Assembly (NCBI GenBank): GCA_013362785.1
Contig: JABFVM010000276.1
Span: forward strand, 1 to 64,000
DNA length: 64,000 nt
DNA from: Streptomyces sp.
Lineage (GTDB): Bacteria; Actinomycetota; Actinomycetes; Streptomycetales; Streptomycetaceae
Reading direction: 5' to 3'
Numbering within the stretch: the stretch's first letter is position 1; each line of letters begins with the position of its first letter. Of this stretch, positions 10,699 to 20,474 are shown piece by piece. The notes beneath the pieces were generated by a model, which searched no databases, was not told where the DNA came from, and worked only from the letters and a program-made list of their open reading frames with translations. The translations under genes and the position numbers were made by a program.

Positions 10699-10855
10699 AT
10701 CGACCCTGCTCAATTCCCGTGCCTATTCACGAGCTTACTCAGGCGTCAGATAGCAAATGAAAAGAAACGCACCTTGGTTGAGGTTTTCGTTGAACGCTTC
10801 CCGTGACGCCTCGCGTACTTCCTGTGGGAAATGAGAACACGGGGTTCAGCGAGGG

Positions 10856-12454
10856 ATGACCATGGTCAAGGCAGGTGCCTCCACAGCCGAGTTGGTCGCC
10901 GGAAGGTATCGGCTCGTCGATGTCGTGCATCGCGAGACGAACCGCGTCAGTTACTCCGGCGAGGACATCGAAACCGCACGCACGTGCCTCCTCACCCAGG
11001 TCGGTCTGCCCGAGGATCCCGGCCCGGACGAACGGCGCCGGGCGGCCTCCCGGATCCTGCGGACGTCCGAACGGATCGGGCTGCTGCGGCCGGGCCGGGT
11101 CGCCACCGCCCTGGACGTCGTCGAGGAGGCCGGGAGCCTGTGGATCGTCACCGAGTGGGTCGACGGCACACCGCTCGGCGAACTCCTCACCCAGCAGGGC
11201 ACGTTCAACTATGTGCGGGCCGCCCGTATCGGCCTCGAACTACTCGACGTGCTGGAGGCCGCGCATGTCGCGGGCATCACGCACGGCGAACTGAGCCCCG
11301 GCCAGGTGTTCGTGCGCGACGACGGCTCCGTCGTCGTCACCGGCTTCGGGCTGGCCGGCGCGACCCTCGCGCCCAGGGTCGCCGCACCGTCGTACGCGTC
11401 CCCGGAGCAGGCCCGCGACGAGCGCATCGGCCCGGCGTCCGATCTGTGGGCGCTCGGCGCGATCCTCTACACGATGGTCGAGGGGCGCCCGCCGTACCGT
11501 GAACGGGACCGGCCCGAGGCCACGTTGAAGGGCGTGGACCGGCTTCCGCTGCGCGCCCCGGTGCGGGCCGGGCCGCTCACCCAGGCCGTGCAGGGGCTGT
11601 TGCGCAAGGACTCCCGGGAGCGGCTGAGCAGACCGGTGATCCGCGACGCCTTCATGCGGGTCCTCAGCGAGGACCCCGAGGGGAGCCTTCAGGAGATGCC
11701 GCGGCCCCGCCTGCGCGGCCGGTGCCAGGTCGGACCGGCGTGGAGCAGACGCGCCATGGTCGCCGGTACGGCGCTGGCGGTGGTGACCGTCGCGGCCGCC
11801 GTCCTCGTGGCGACCAACGACTGGCAGGACGACCCGGGCCCGTCGGCGGCGGGTACGGCACCCAGTCCGTCGGCCTCCGCCGGCGCGCCGACCGGCTCGT
11901 CCCCCACTCCCACGGGCAGCCCCTCCCCCACGCGGGAGCCGGGGACCCCCAGCGCTTCCCCCACCGCTTCCCCCACGGGCAACGCCCTGCCGCCCGGCTA
12001 CCGCACGTACAAGTCGCCGGACGGCTTCTCCGTCGCCCTGCCCGAGGGCTGGCAGCCGCTGGGCACCAAACGCGCCTCGGACCTGGCGTACCGCGTGTTC
12101 TTCAGCGCCGACGGCGATCCGCGCAAGCTGGCGATCACCTACAGCGAGCGGGTGGGCCCGGACCCGGTCGCCGTGTGGCGTGACGATGTGCAGCCGGGCC
12201 TTGAGGAGTGGAGCGGGTTCCAGCGGATCGGCGACATCGAGGCGACCACGTATCAGGGATACAAGGCCGCCGACATGGAGTGGCTCTCGGACAAGGACGG
12301 CACCCGGGTGCGTACGTTCGGCCGCGGCTTCGTCGTCGCCGAACACCGCGGCTACTCGCTGCGCTGGACGACCCCGGAGAGCGACTGGGACGACCCCGGG
12401 AACCAGGAGGCCCTGAAGGTGTTCCTGCGGACCTTCCGGGTTCCCGGGGACTGA
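10856..12454 (+). CDS. Membrane-anchored protein kinase-like protein (predicted pseudokinase) with C-terminal extracellular domain
   Basis: Kinase-fold landmarks YASPEQARDERIGPASDLWALGAILYTMVEG; HRD region reads HGELSPGQVFV, DFG region reads TGFG, no VAIK lysine; TM helix then Pro/Ser linker. Confidence 0.8.
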   Translation: MTMVKAGASTAELVAGRYRLVDVVHRETNRVSYSGEDIETARTCLLTQVGLPEDPGPDERRRAASRILRTSERIGLLRPGRVATALDVVEEAGSLWIVTEWVDGTPLGELLTQQGTFNYVRAARIGLELLDVLEAAHVAGITHGELSPGQVFVRDDGSVVVTGFGLAGATLAPRVAAPSYASPEQARDERIGPASDLWALGAILYTMVEGRPPYRERDRPEATLKGVDRLPLRAPVRAGPLTQAVQGLLRKDSRERLSRPVIRDAFMRVLSEDPEGSLQEMPRPRLRGRCQVGPAWSRRAMVAGTALAVVTVAAAVLVATNDWQDDPGPSAAGTAPSPSASAGAPTGSSPTPTGSPSPTREPGTPSASPTASPTGNALPPGYRTYKSPDGFSVALPEGWQPLGTKRASDLAYRVFFSADGDPRKLAITYSERVGPDPVAVWRDDVQPGLEEWSGFQRIGDIEATTYQGYKAADMEWLSDKDGTRVRTFGRGFVVAEHRGYSLRWTTPESDWDDPGNQEALKVFLRTFRVPGD

Positions 12455-13891
12455 TCACCTCGGCCCGCGGGGTGCGCGCATCGCCCGCAGGGGCAGGGAG
12501 TGCAGCGGGTCCGTGCGCCAACTCGCCTTGAACGTACGGCCCTTGAGCGAGCAGGTCACATCCAGGTGGTGCGGGGTCTCCAGGAACGCGATGTCCACGG
12601 CGAGGGTGTCCGTGTCGGTCCATCCGCCGCTCACCGCGGTGGGCACCGGCTCCTCGGTGACGGTCCACCCGGCTTCGCCGAACCGCACCGGCAGCGGGTG
12701 ACCGTCCTCGGTGAGCGTCAGTGTCCAACCGTCCGCGCCCGGTGCGAGGTCGATCGCGGTCAGCTCGGGCAGGTGCCCGCAGACACCGCCGTCCGGGGTG
12801 AACGCGGCGGCGGACCAGTCCTCCGCCCGCTCGGGCGGTGCGGGCTTGCCGACCGCGGGCTGCAGTGCGAGGCCGGCCAGCCGCTCGGCGAGGGCCGCTT
12901 CCGCCTCCTCGCCGCCGGTCAGGGGCTCGGCCCCGAACGCGGGCAGGAGATGCTCCCAGACCATGTTCAGCAGGGTCTGCATGTCCCAGGTGTCCGCGGT
13001 CGTCGCGATCACGACGTCCTGCTCGGGCAGCACGATGCAGAACTGGCCGAAGGCGCCGTCGCCGCGATAGCCGTGCCGGGACATCCAGAACTTGAAGCCG
13101 TACCCGCGCTGCCAGTCCTCCCCGGGCATGGCGCCGACGTTCGTGATCTGCGGCCGGGTGGCCTCGGCCACCCACCACTCGGGCAGCAGCCGCTCGCCCT
13201 CCCACACCCCGCCGTTCAGATACAGCTGGCCGAGCCGGGCGATCGCGTCGGTAGTGGCGTGCAGTCCGCTGAAGCCGAGCTCCCGGCCGGAGCGGTCGGT
13301 CAGCCAGGCGACGTCACCGATGCCGAGCGGATCCAGCAGGCGCGGCCGCAGATAGTCGGTCAGCGACTGGCCGCTGACCCGCTGGATGATGGCGGAGAGG
13401 GCGAAGGTGGCGGACTGGTTGTACGCGAAGACCGTGCCCGGGTCGTGGGGCGGGGGTATCAGGAGGAAGCCGCGCACGAGGTCCTCACGGTCGCGGTCCC
13501 GTGCCTCGAAGAGGGTGTCGGTCTCATGTCCGCTGGCCATGGACGCCACGTGCCGCACGAGCATGGCGCGGCTGCGCGGATCGGTGATGTCGGCCTCGAA
13601 CTCGGGGAAGTACGAGATCACCGGGTCGTCCAGCCGGATCAGCCCCTCGCCGACGGCGATACCGACGGCCGTCGAGGTGAAGCTCTTGCTGATCGAGTAG
13701 AGCAGATGCGGACGGTCCTCGGCGTACGGCGCCCACCATCCGGAGGCGACGAGGTGGCCGTGCCGCAGGATCATCAGGCTGTGCGGCTCGATGTCGGGGG
13801 TGGTTTCGAGGTCGTCGAGGAAGGCGAGGACACCGGCGGCGTCGACGCCCTGGGCGGCGGGAGTACTCGAAGGCAAGGGGCGAACACTCAT
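12455..13891 (-). CDS. Serine hydrolase (beta-lactamase class C family)
   Basis: SISKSFTS (SxxK), YNQSATFALS, C-terminal beta domain; start at ATG 13891 preferred over the longer ORF. Confidence 0.85.
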   Translation of the reverse strand: MSVRPLPSSTPAAQGVDAAGVLAFLDDLETTPDIEPHSLMILRHGHLVASGWWAPYAEDRPHLLYSISKSFTSTAVGIAVGEGLIRLDDPVISYFPEFEADITDPRSRAMLVRHVASMASGHETDTLFEARDRDREDLVRGFLLIPPPHDPGTVFAYNQSATFALSAIIQRVSGQSLTDYLRPRLLDPLGIGDVAWLTDRSGRELGFSGLHATTDAIARLGQLYLNGGVWEGERLLPEWWVAEATRPQITNVGAMPGEDWQRGYGFKFWMSRHGYRGDGAFGQFCIVLPEQDVVIATTADTWDMQTLLNMVWEHLLPAFGAEPLTGGEEAEAALAERLAGLALQPAVGKPAPPERAEDWSAAAFTPDGGVCGHLPELTAIDLAPGADGWTLTLTEDGHPLPVRFGEAGWTVTEEPVPTAVSGGWTDTDTLAVDIAFLETPHHLDVTCSLKGRTFKASWRTDPLHSLPLRAMRAPRGPR

Positions 13892-14010
13892 GCGGGCATC
13901 CTCTCCCGGGACCCGGCGCCGATCGAGGGAATAAACGCTGCGGGGCCGTACATATAGGCTGCGTCTCTGCGCTTCCGCAGTCCGACCAGCCCTTTCCAGG
14001 AGAGTCATCC

Positions 14011-15054
14011 GTGACCCTTGCGTTCGTTCCGCCCGAGACGTCCCCCGCGCCCCAGGCCCCGCTGTCCGACCTCGTCGCCCGGGACGCGCGTGAGTTCGGG
14101 GTCTACGCGCGGACCGGAGGGTGGGCCTTCGGGCTGATGGTGGCGCGCAGCGTGCGGCCCGGCGGGCAGGGCGCGGGCGAGACGCCGAAGGTGTCCGCGA
14201 AGGAGTTCGCCGAGCTCGCCGGATGCTCCGCCGACCGCGTCATGCGCTACTACAAAGCCTGGGACCGGGCCGCCGACGACGGTCTCGTCCCGCACTTCGA
14301 GGCGCTCGCGCCGGGCCAGGAGGTGGAGCTGCCGGACGCCGACGTATGGCTCAGCTACTACGTCTCCCGCAACAGCGCCACCTCCGAGCGCGGCACCGCC
14401 ATCACCGAGGCCGCCGAGGCGGAGGGGATCCGCCCGACCAAGGCGCTGGAGGTCGCCGAGAACCCCACCGCGCTGCGCGCCGCGATCCTCGCCGACCCCT
14501 CGACGGCCCGCGCGGCCCGTCAGGCGCTCCTGGACCGGGTGCGCGAAGACCCGGACCTGCAGGCCGAGTTGGCGCGTGACGTGGTCCGCACCGAGGAGCT
14601 GAAGAAGGCCGTCGCCGGGGAGAGCCGGGCGGCCGACCGGATCGGCTACGTCCGCCAGATCGCCGAGTCCGGGCAGATCAAGACGCCGGCCGGGCAGACC
14701 GTCGACGCACCCGTCGACCTCCGTGAGGAGGCCGAGCGGCATCTGTCGCTCATCGAGGAGCTGGAGGAGGACGAGGACACCGGCGAGTGGGCGACGGAGG
14801 CCTACGACGCCATGAAGTCCCTCGTGGTGGAGGCGGTGGAGGCCGACCCCGAGCTGCGGGTGCAGGAGCGGCGGACGAAGTTCTACAGCAGTCTGCAGAA
14901 GGCGACGAAGGTCTTCGAGGAACTGACCTTCGACGATGTGCAGGAGTTCGTCGAGGACGACATGGTCCAGCAGCTGGAGGAGCTCCAGCAGGCCATCGCC
15001 ACCTGCATCTCGGCGCTGCGCGGGACGCAGGGAGGTCCGGCGCGCACGCAGTAG
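14011..15054 (+). CDS. Conserved hypothetical protein with putative N-terminal HTH-like segment
   Basis: Complete ORF with GTG start; VSAKEFAELAGCSADRVMRYYKAWDRAADDGLVP resembles an HTH; Glu-rich helical C-terminus. Confidence 0.6.
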   Translation: MTLAFVPPETSPAPQAPLSDLVARDAREFGVYARTGGWAFGLMVARSVRPGGQGAGETPKVSAKEFAELAGCSADRVMRYYKAWDRAADDGLVPHFEALAPGQEVELPDADVWLSYYVSRNSATSERGTAITEAAEAEGIRPTKALEVAENPTALRAAILADPSTARAARQALLDRVREDPDLQAELARDVVRTEELKKAVAGESRAADRIGYVRQIAESGQIKTPAGQTVDAPVDLREEAERHLSLIEELEEDEDTGEWATEAYDAMKSLVVEAVEADPELRVQERRTKFYSSLQKATKVFEELTFDDVQEFVEDDMVQQLEELQQAIATCISALRGTQGGPARTQ

Positions 15055-15112
15055 CGGCGTTCAGGAGGCATCGCCTGCACAGGGCCGGGGCAGAGGGCCG
15101 GGGCGCCGCCGT

Positions 15113-15595
15113 TCACTCCGTGTGGCGGCGGCGCGCCCACATCGGGACCACGAACCAGCACATCAGGTACCAGACGACCACGCCTCCGACCAGCCAGGGC
15201 ACATAGCCGTCATGGGTGGCGACCCGCAGGATCAGCAGGAGCGCGCCCGCCATCACGGCGAGCAGCAGGAGCAGACCGACCATCGTCAGCCGGGAGGCCC
15301 ATTCCACGGCCTGCGGCTTGATACGGCGCCCGGACACCAGACGGTGCAGGGACACGGGGCCGATCAGGGCGCCGGTGGCTGCGGCACCGAGGACGACGGT
15401 GACGATGTAGATGCACTGGTCCGTGTCGGCGAGGGTGTCGTACTTCGTGGTGAACACGACGGTGAGCAGGAAGCCGAACAGGATCTGCACGCCCATCTGG
15501 GCCACGCGGACCTCTTGGAGGATCTCGCCCCACATACGGTCGGCGCGCTCCTCCTCGCTCTCGTCGCGGCCCGTCCGCCGTGCCTCCTCAGTCAT
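15113..15595 (-). CDS. DUF6328-like four-helix membrane protein
   Basis: Four hydrophobic helices, FGFLLTVVFTTKYDTLADTDQCIYIVTVVLGAAATG. Confidence 0.65.
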   Translation of the reverse strand: MTEEARRTGRDESEEERADRMWGEILQEVRVAQMGVQILFGFLLTVVFTTKYDTLADTDQCIYIVTVVLGAAATGALIGPVSLHRLVSGRRIKPQAVEWASRLTMVGLLLLLAVMAGALLLILRVATHDGYVPWLVGGVVVWYLMCWFVVPMWARRRHTE

Positions 15596-15679
15596 GCGGC
15601 TACGGGTAACCCCGGCGCGTCGCGCTCAAACGGCGGGGCTCCGGGACCAGCCGGGTGGCCGTCCCGGAGCCGTCCGCGG

Positions 15680-16663
15680 CTACCAGCGGTTTTCCACCTG
15701 GTCCTTGATCCGCCGGTCGTAGAGGTCCCCGATCGCGGCGAGCGTCTCGTCCGACAGGTCCGGCAGTGCGGCGGCGGCCGCGTTCGCGCGGGCCTGCTCC
15801 GGCGAGCGGGCGCCCGGGATCACCGTGGTCACGCCGGGCTGCTGGATGATCCAGCGCAGCGCCAGCTGGGCCGGGGTGAAGCCCTCGGGGGCGAGGGCGG
15901 CGAACTCGACGGCGGCCTCCACACCCGACTCGTAGTCGACGCCGGAGAAGGTCTCGCCCTGGTCGAAGGACTCGCCGTGCCGGTTGTAGGTGCGGTGGTC
16001 GTTCGCCGGGAAGACGGTGTCCTTGGTGTACTTGCCGGACAGCAGGCCGGAGGCCAGCGGGACACGGGCGATGATGCCGACGCCCGCCTCCCGCGCGGCG
16101 GGCAGCACTTCGCGCAGCGGCTTCATGCGGAACGGGTTGAGGATGATCTGCACACTGGCGACACCGGGCCGGGCGATGGCGGTCAGCGCCTCCTCGCAGG
16201 TCTCCACGCTGACGCCGTAGTGGGCGATGCGCTCCTCCTCGACCAGGGTGTCCAGGGCATCGAACACCTCGTCCGTCGAGTAGACCGGCGTCGGCGGGCA
16301 GTGCAGCTGGACCAGGTCGAGGCGGTCCACACCGAGATTGCGCCGTGAACGGTCGTTCCAGGCGCGGAAGTTGTCGAGGACGTAGTTCTCGGGGATCTGG
16401 TCGACGCGGCGGCCCATCTTGGTCGCCACGAAGATGTCCGGCTCGGGCCTGCCGCGCAGGAAGGTGGCGATGGTCTGTTCGCTGCGCCCGTCGCCGTACA
16501 CGTCGGCGGTGTCGAAGAAGGTCACCCCCGACTCGACCGCCGCCTCCAGCACCGAAAGGGCTTCCTTCTCGTCGACGTCTCCCCAGTCGGCGCCCAGCTG
16601 CCACGTACCGAGACCGACGACGGATGCCCGCTGACCCGACCTACCGATTACACGCTCGTCCAT
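15680..16663 (-). CDS. Aldo/keto reductase
   Basis: FFDTADVYGDGRSE, TKMGRR, DLVQLHCPP, IPGARSPEQ. Confidence 0.9.
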   Translation of the reverse strand: MDERVIGRSGQRASVVGLGTWQLGADWGDVDEKEALSVLEAAVESGVTFFDTADVYGDGRSEQTIATFLRGRPEPDIFVATKMGRRVDQIPENYVLDNFRAWNDRSRRNLGVDRLDLVQLHCPPTPVYSTDEVFDALDTLVEEERIAHYGVSVETCEEALTAIARPGVASVQIILNPFRMKPLREVLPAAREAGVGIIARVPLASGLLSGKYTKDTVFPANDHRTYNRHGESFDQGETFSGVDYESGVEAAVEFAALAPEGFTPAQLALRWIIQQPGVTTVIPGARSPEQARANAAAAALPDLSDETLAAIGDLYDRRIKDQVENRW

Positions 16664-16801
16664 GGCGTCAGTGTGTCATTCGCCGGGGCGGATGCGCGGA
16701 GCGGGCCCCTCCGCTCCGCTTCCTGTGAATCCGTCACCCACAAGAGTGAATCGGCTCGGCGGGCAAGCGCTTGCCATCCGGGCCGATCCTAGCTTGGGCC
16801 T

Positions 16802-18493
16802 GTGATCGAGGACTTCAGCCGCAGGGGGTTCCTGCGCACCGCCGCCGCGCTCGCCGCCGTCCCGACCCTCCTCCCGGCCGATCCGGCCGTCGCCGCCCAG
16901 GAGTTACCGGACTTCCCCGCGGAGGTGGCGCTGTACCGCTCGGCGTACCGCAACTGGGTCGGCGAGATCACCGCCGACGGGCTGTGGGCCTGCGCTCCGG
17001 CCGACCCGGACCAGGTGGTCGCCGCCGTCAACTGGGCCTGGCGGCACGGCTGGCGGGTCCGCGCCCGGGGCTCCTCGCACGGCTGGTCACCGCTGACCAT
17101 CACGCAGGGCACGCCGTCGGACGCGCCGGTCCTCCTCGTGGACACCGCCTCCCATCTGACCGGCCTGTCCCTGGAGTCGGCGGACTCCGTGCGCGCCGGC
17201 ACCGGCGTCACCCTGGAGGCCCTGCTCACCCACCTTCAGGAGCACGGCCTCGGCGTCACCACCGCGCCCGCGCCCGGCAACCTCACCCTGGGCGGCGCCC
17301 TGGCCATCGACGCGCACGGCACCGCCGTACCGGCGCGGGGCGAACAGCGGCTGCCCGGGCACACGTACGGCTCGCTGAGCAATCTGGTGCTGTCGCTGAC
17401 GGCCGTCGTCTGGGACGAGGCCAGTGGCGCCTATGTACTGCGGACGTACGACCGTTCCGACGCGGACTGCGCGGCGCTGCTCACCCATCTCGGCCGCTCT
17501 CTGGTCACCGAGGTCGTGCTGCGCGTGGGCGCGAACACCAACCTGCGCTGCGTCAGCCGTACGGACATCCCGGCCGCTGAACTCTTCGCCGAGCCCGGCA
17601 CCGGGGGTCGTACCCTGGCGAGCCACCTGGACCGGGCCGGGCGGGTCGAGGCGATCTGGTTCGCGTTCACCGAGTTCCCGTGGCTGAAGGTGTGGAGTGT
17701 CTCCCCCACTCGGCCGCTGACGTCGCGGCACGTCACGACGCCGTACAACTACCCGTTCTCCGACAGCGTCCCGCGCCCGGTGGCGGACCTGGTCGGGGAG
17801 ATGGTGTCGGACGGGGCCTGGTATCTCGCGCCGGTGCTCGGCAACGCGCAGTACGACGTGGCGGCGCTCGGACTGGTGGCGACGTTGTCCGCGGACATCT
17901 GGGGACCGTCGAGGAACACGCTGCTGTACCTGCGGCCGACGACGCTGCGGATCGCCACGAACGGGTACGCGGTGCTGACCGGCCGGGACCAGGTGCAGCG
18001 TGTCGTGGCCGAGTTCACCGCGTTCTACCGGGAGCGGCTCGCGGCGCACGCGGAACGGCGGCGGTTCCCGGTCAACGGGTCGCTGGAGATCCGCGTGACG
18101 GGACTCGACGACCCGGGGGACGCCGGAGCGGCCGGGGCGCGCGCCCCGCTGCTGTCGGCGCTGAGGCCGCACGAGAAGCGTCCCGAGTGGGACACCGCCG
18201 TGTGGCTGAACATCCTGACCCTGCCCGGGACGCCCCACGCGGAGGAGTTCTGCAGCCAGATCGAGCGGTTCCTGCTACGTACCTTCGACGGCGAGTACGC
18301 CATGTCCAGGGTGGAGTGGTCGAAGGGCTGGGCCTACACGAGGGACGCCGCCTGGAGCGACGACGAGGTGCTGGGCCATGTGGTGCCCGGCAGTCTCGGG
18401 GCCGCCGAGTGGGAGCGGGCTGCCGGGGTGCTGGAGCGACTCGACCCCCACCGGGTGTTCGGCAACGCCTTCCTCGACCGGTTGTTCGGATGA
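16802..18493 (+). CDS. FAD-linked (type II, BCO2-like) cholesterol oxidase family protein, Tat-exported
   Basis: SRRGFLRT Tat motif; PCMH-type FAD-binding domain APAPGNLTLGGALAIDAHGTAVP; C-terminal substrate-binding domain. Confidence 0.75.
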   Translation: MIEDFSRRGFLRTAAALAAVPTLLPADPAVAAQELPDFPAEVALYRSAYRNWVGEITADGLWACAPADPDQVVAAVNWAWRHGWRVRARGSSHGWSPLTITQGTPSDAPVLLVDTASHLTGLSLESADSVRAGTGVTLEALLTHLQEHGLGVTTAPAPGNLTLGGALAIDAHGTAVPARGEQRLPGHTYGSLSNLVLSLTAVVWDEASGAYVLRTYDRSDADCAALLTHLGRSLVTEVVLRVGANTNLRCVSRTDIPAAELFAEPGTGGRTLASHLDRAGRVEAIWFAFTEFPWLKVWSVSPTRPLTSRHVTTPYNYPFSDSVPRPVADLVGEMVSDGAWYLAPVLGNAQYDVAALGLVATLSADIWGPSRNTLLYLRPTTLRIATNGYAVLTGRDQVQRVVAEFTAFYRERLAAHAERRRFPVNGSLEIRVTGLDDPGDAGAAGARAPLLSALRPHEKRPEWDTAVWLNILTLPGTPHAEEFCSQIERFLLRTFDGEYAMSRVEWSKGWAYTRDAAWSDDEVLGHVVPGSLGAAEWERAAGVLERLDPHRVFGNAFLDRLFG

Positions 18494-18502
18494 CTTCCGG
18501 GC

Positions 18503-19714
18503 CTACCTCCGGGACGCCCTCGCGTGCACGGTGCGGGCGACCTTCGGTCCCAACCAGCGCTTGAGGCGGCGCAACGCCTCCAGTTGTCCCGCCGCCCGGT
18601 CGATCCGGTAGTACAGCTGGGGCGGCACGTGGGGCAGCAGGGGTGAGTGACGCTGGCCCAGCAGGGCGAACATCTGCCGCGGGGGCAGGCCGATGTAGCG
18701 GGGCAGGTCCTCGTACCACTGGGCGCTGTAGCGGGCCGCGCTCTGGACGGGCAGGAGGGCCTGTTTGCGGTCCTGTTCGTAGCGGGCGAGGGCCTGCGGG
18801 AGCGAGGTGTGTTCGTGCAGGGCGTCGGCGAGGGCGATGGCGTCCTCCAGGGCCAGGGTGGTGCCGGCGCCGATGGAGTAGTGGGTGGTGTGGGCGGCGT
18901 CGCCGAGCAGCACGAGGTTGCCGCGGTGCCAGGTGCGGTTGGTGAGGGTGCGGAAGGTCAGCCACTGCGCGGTGCCGTCGGGGCCGGAGCGGCCGATGAG
19001 GGGGTGGCCGTCGAGGACGGCGGCGAAGAGCTTCTCCAGCAGGGCCAGTCCGTCGGCCTCGTTCGCGGTGTCCAGGCCCAGGCCGGTCCAGGTCTCGGGG
19101 GCGCACTCGACGACACAGGTGCCGGCCTCGGGGCCGAAGCCGTAGCCGTAGCACCAGATCCAGCCGTGCGCGGTCTCGACGAAGGCGAAGGTGAAGGCGT
19201 CGAAGGCCTTGCCGGTGCCGAGCCAGGCGTAGCGGTTGCGGCCCGTCGTGAGCCGCGTGCCGAAGTGGTCGGCGTGGCGGGTGCGCAGGGCGCTGTGGAC
19301 TCCGTCGCCGGCCACGACCAGGTCGGCGGCGGGCAGGGCGTCCGGGGTGATCCGGTGCTCGAACTCCAGCCGTACGCCGAGTGCGCGGGCGCGTGCGGTG
19401 AGGATCTCCAGCAGCCGGTGGCGGCCGATTCCGCGCCCCTCGTCGCCAGGCCGACGGGTCGTCAGGTCCCGTACGTGGGCCACGCCTTCCCGCCAGCGGA
19501 CCGAGCAATCGTCGATGGCGCGGGCGGTCTCGGGGTCGTGTTCGTGCAGCGTGTCCAGCAGGGTGCGCCAGTAGGTGACACCCCAGCCGTAGGTGGCCCC
19601 CTCCGGGTCGCGTTCGTGGACGGTGACGTCGTGGGACGGGTCCCGCAGCTTCAGCAGGATCGAGAGATACAGGCCGGCGGGTCCGCCGCCGACGCACGCG
19701 ACCTTCACACACAC
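18503..19714 (-). CDS. FAD-dependent monooxygenase (PHBH fold)
   Basis: GGGPAGLYLSILLK Rossmann motif, VLLGDAAHTTHYSIGAGTTLALEDAIALADAL. Confidence 0.85.
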   Translation of the reverse strand: MCVKVACVGGGPAGLYLSILLKLRDPSHDVTVHERDPEGATYGWGVTYWRTLLDTLHEHDPETARAIDDCSVRWREGVAHVRDLTTRRPGDEGRGIGRHRLLEILTARARALGVRLEFEHRITPDALPAADLVVAGDGVHSALRTRHADHFGTRLTTGRNRYAWLGTGKAFDAFTFAFVETAHGWIWCYGYGFGPEAGTCVVECAPETWTGLGLDTANEADGLALLEKLFAAVLDGHPLIGRSGPDGTAQWLTFRTLTNRTWHRGNLVLLGDAAHTTHYSIGAGTTLALEDAIALADALHEHTSLPQALARYEQDRKQALLPVQSAARYSAQWYEDLPRYIGLPPRQMFALLGQRHSPLLPHVPPQLYYRIDRAAGQLEALRRLKRWLGPKVARTVHARASRR

Positions 19715-20068
19715 CTCTGAAAACTACTCAAAACGGTCATTTCGGCACCGCAGAGTAGCAGGGCGGGCGCGCCGGACCACGGCGTTTCGGATCGCGCCAG
19801 TTTCCGCGGGTGAGACAGACCACGAAAGGCCCTCCCGCCCGCCAAGGACCACCGGAAACACGATCCCCGAGAGAAGGAATTGCCCATTCCGGTGATGCGC
19901 GGGCGCCGACCACAGCAAGATCACCCTTGTTCAACCCTGCACGACATGTGCGCACTTGTCCGGATCGTAGCCAACCGCTACCGACCGATTTCTCCCGCTC
20001 TCCTCGGTCCGGATAGGCATACGGAGTCCTCAACCGAACGCACCACCGAACCAACCCAGGAGATCCGT

Positions 20069-20440
20069 ATGCCGGAACTCAGCCGTCGCCGCGCGCTCAC
20101 CGCCGCGGCCGCCCTCGCCACCGCGGCCGGTGTCCCGGCGGTCACCGCCCTCACCGCGTCCGCCGCCGAGCACGACCACCACGCCCCGACGTCCTTCGAC
20201 GAGGTCTACAAGGGCCGCCGAATAGCGGGCCGGCCGGTCTCGGGCGGCGGTCACGAGCACCACGGCGGCGGATACGCCGTGTTCGTCGACGGGGTCGAGC
20301 TGCATGTGATGCGCAACGCCGACGGCAGCTGGATCAGCGTCGTCAGCCACTACGACCCGGTGCCCACCCCGCGCGCCGCCGCCCGCGCCGCCGTGGACGA
20401 GCTGCAGGGCGCCGCACTTCTGCCCTTCCCCGCCAACTGA
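20069..20440 (+). CDS. melC1: Tyrosinase cofactor/caddie protein MelC1
   Basis: [11 protein letters not shown] Tat signal, [48 protein letters not shown]; immediately upstream of the tyrosinase gene. Confidence 0.93.
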   Translation: MPELSRRRALTAAAALATAAGVPAVTALTASAAEHDHHAPTSFDEVYKGRRIAGRPVSGGGHEHHGGGYAVFVDGVELHVMRNADGSWISVVSHYDPVPTPRAAARAAVDELQGAALLPFPAN

Positions 20441-20474
20441 CCTGCCGTACCCGCACTTTGGAGCACCAGCGACC

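Noticed and set aside
10699-10855. Possible tRNA or small RNA in the relatively AT-rich gap before the pseudokinase gene
   Set aside because: No cloverleaf or T-loop consensus visible; more likely a promoter region
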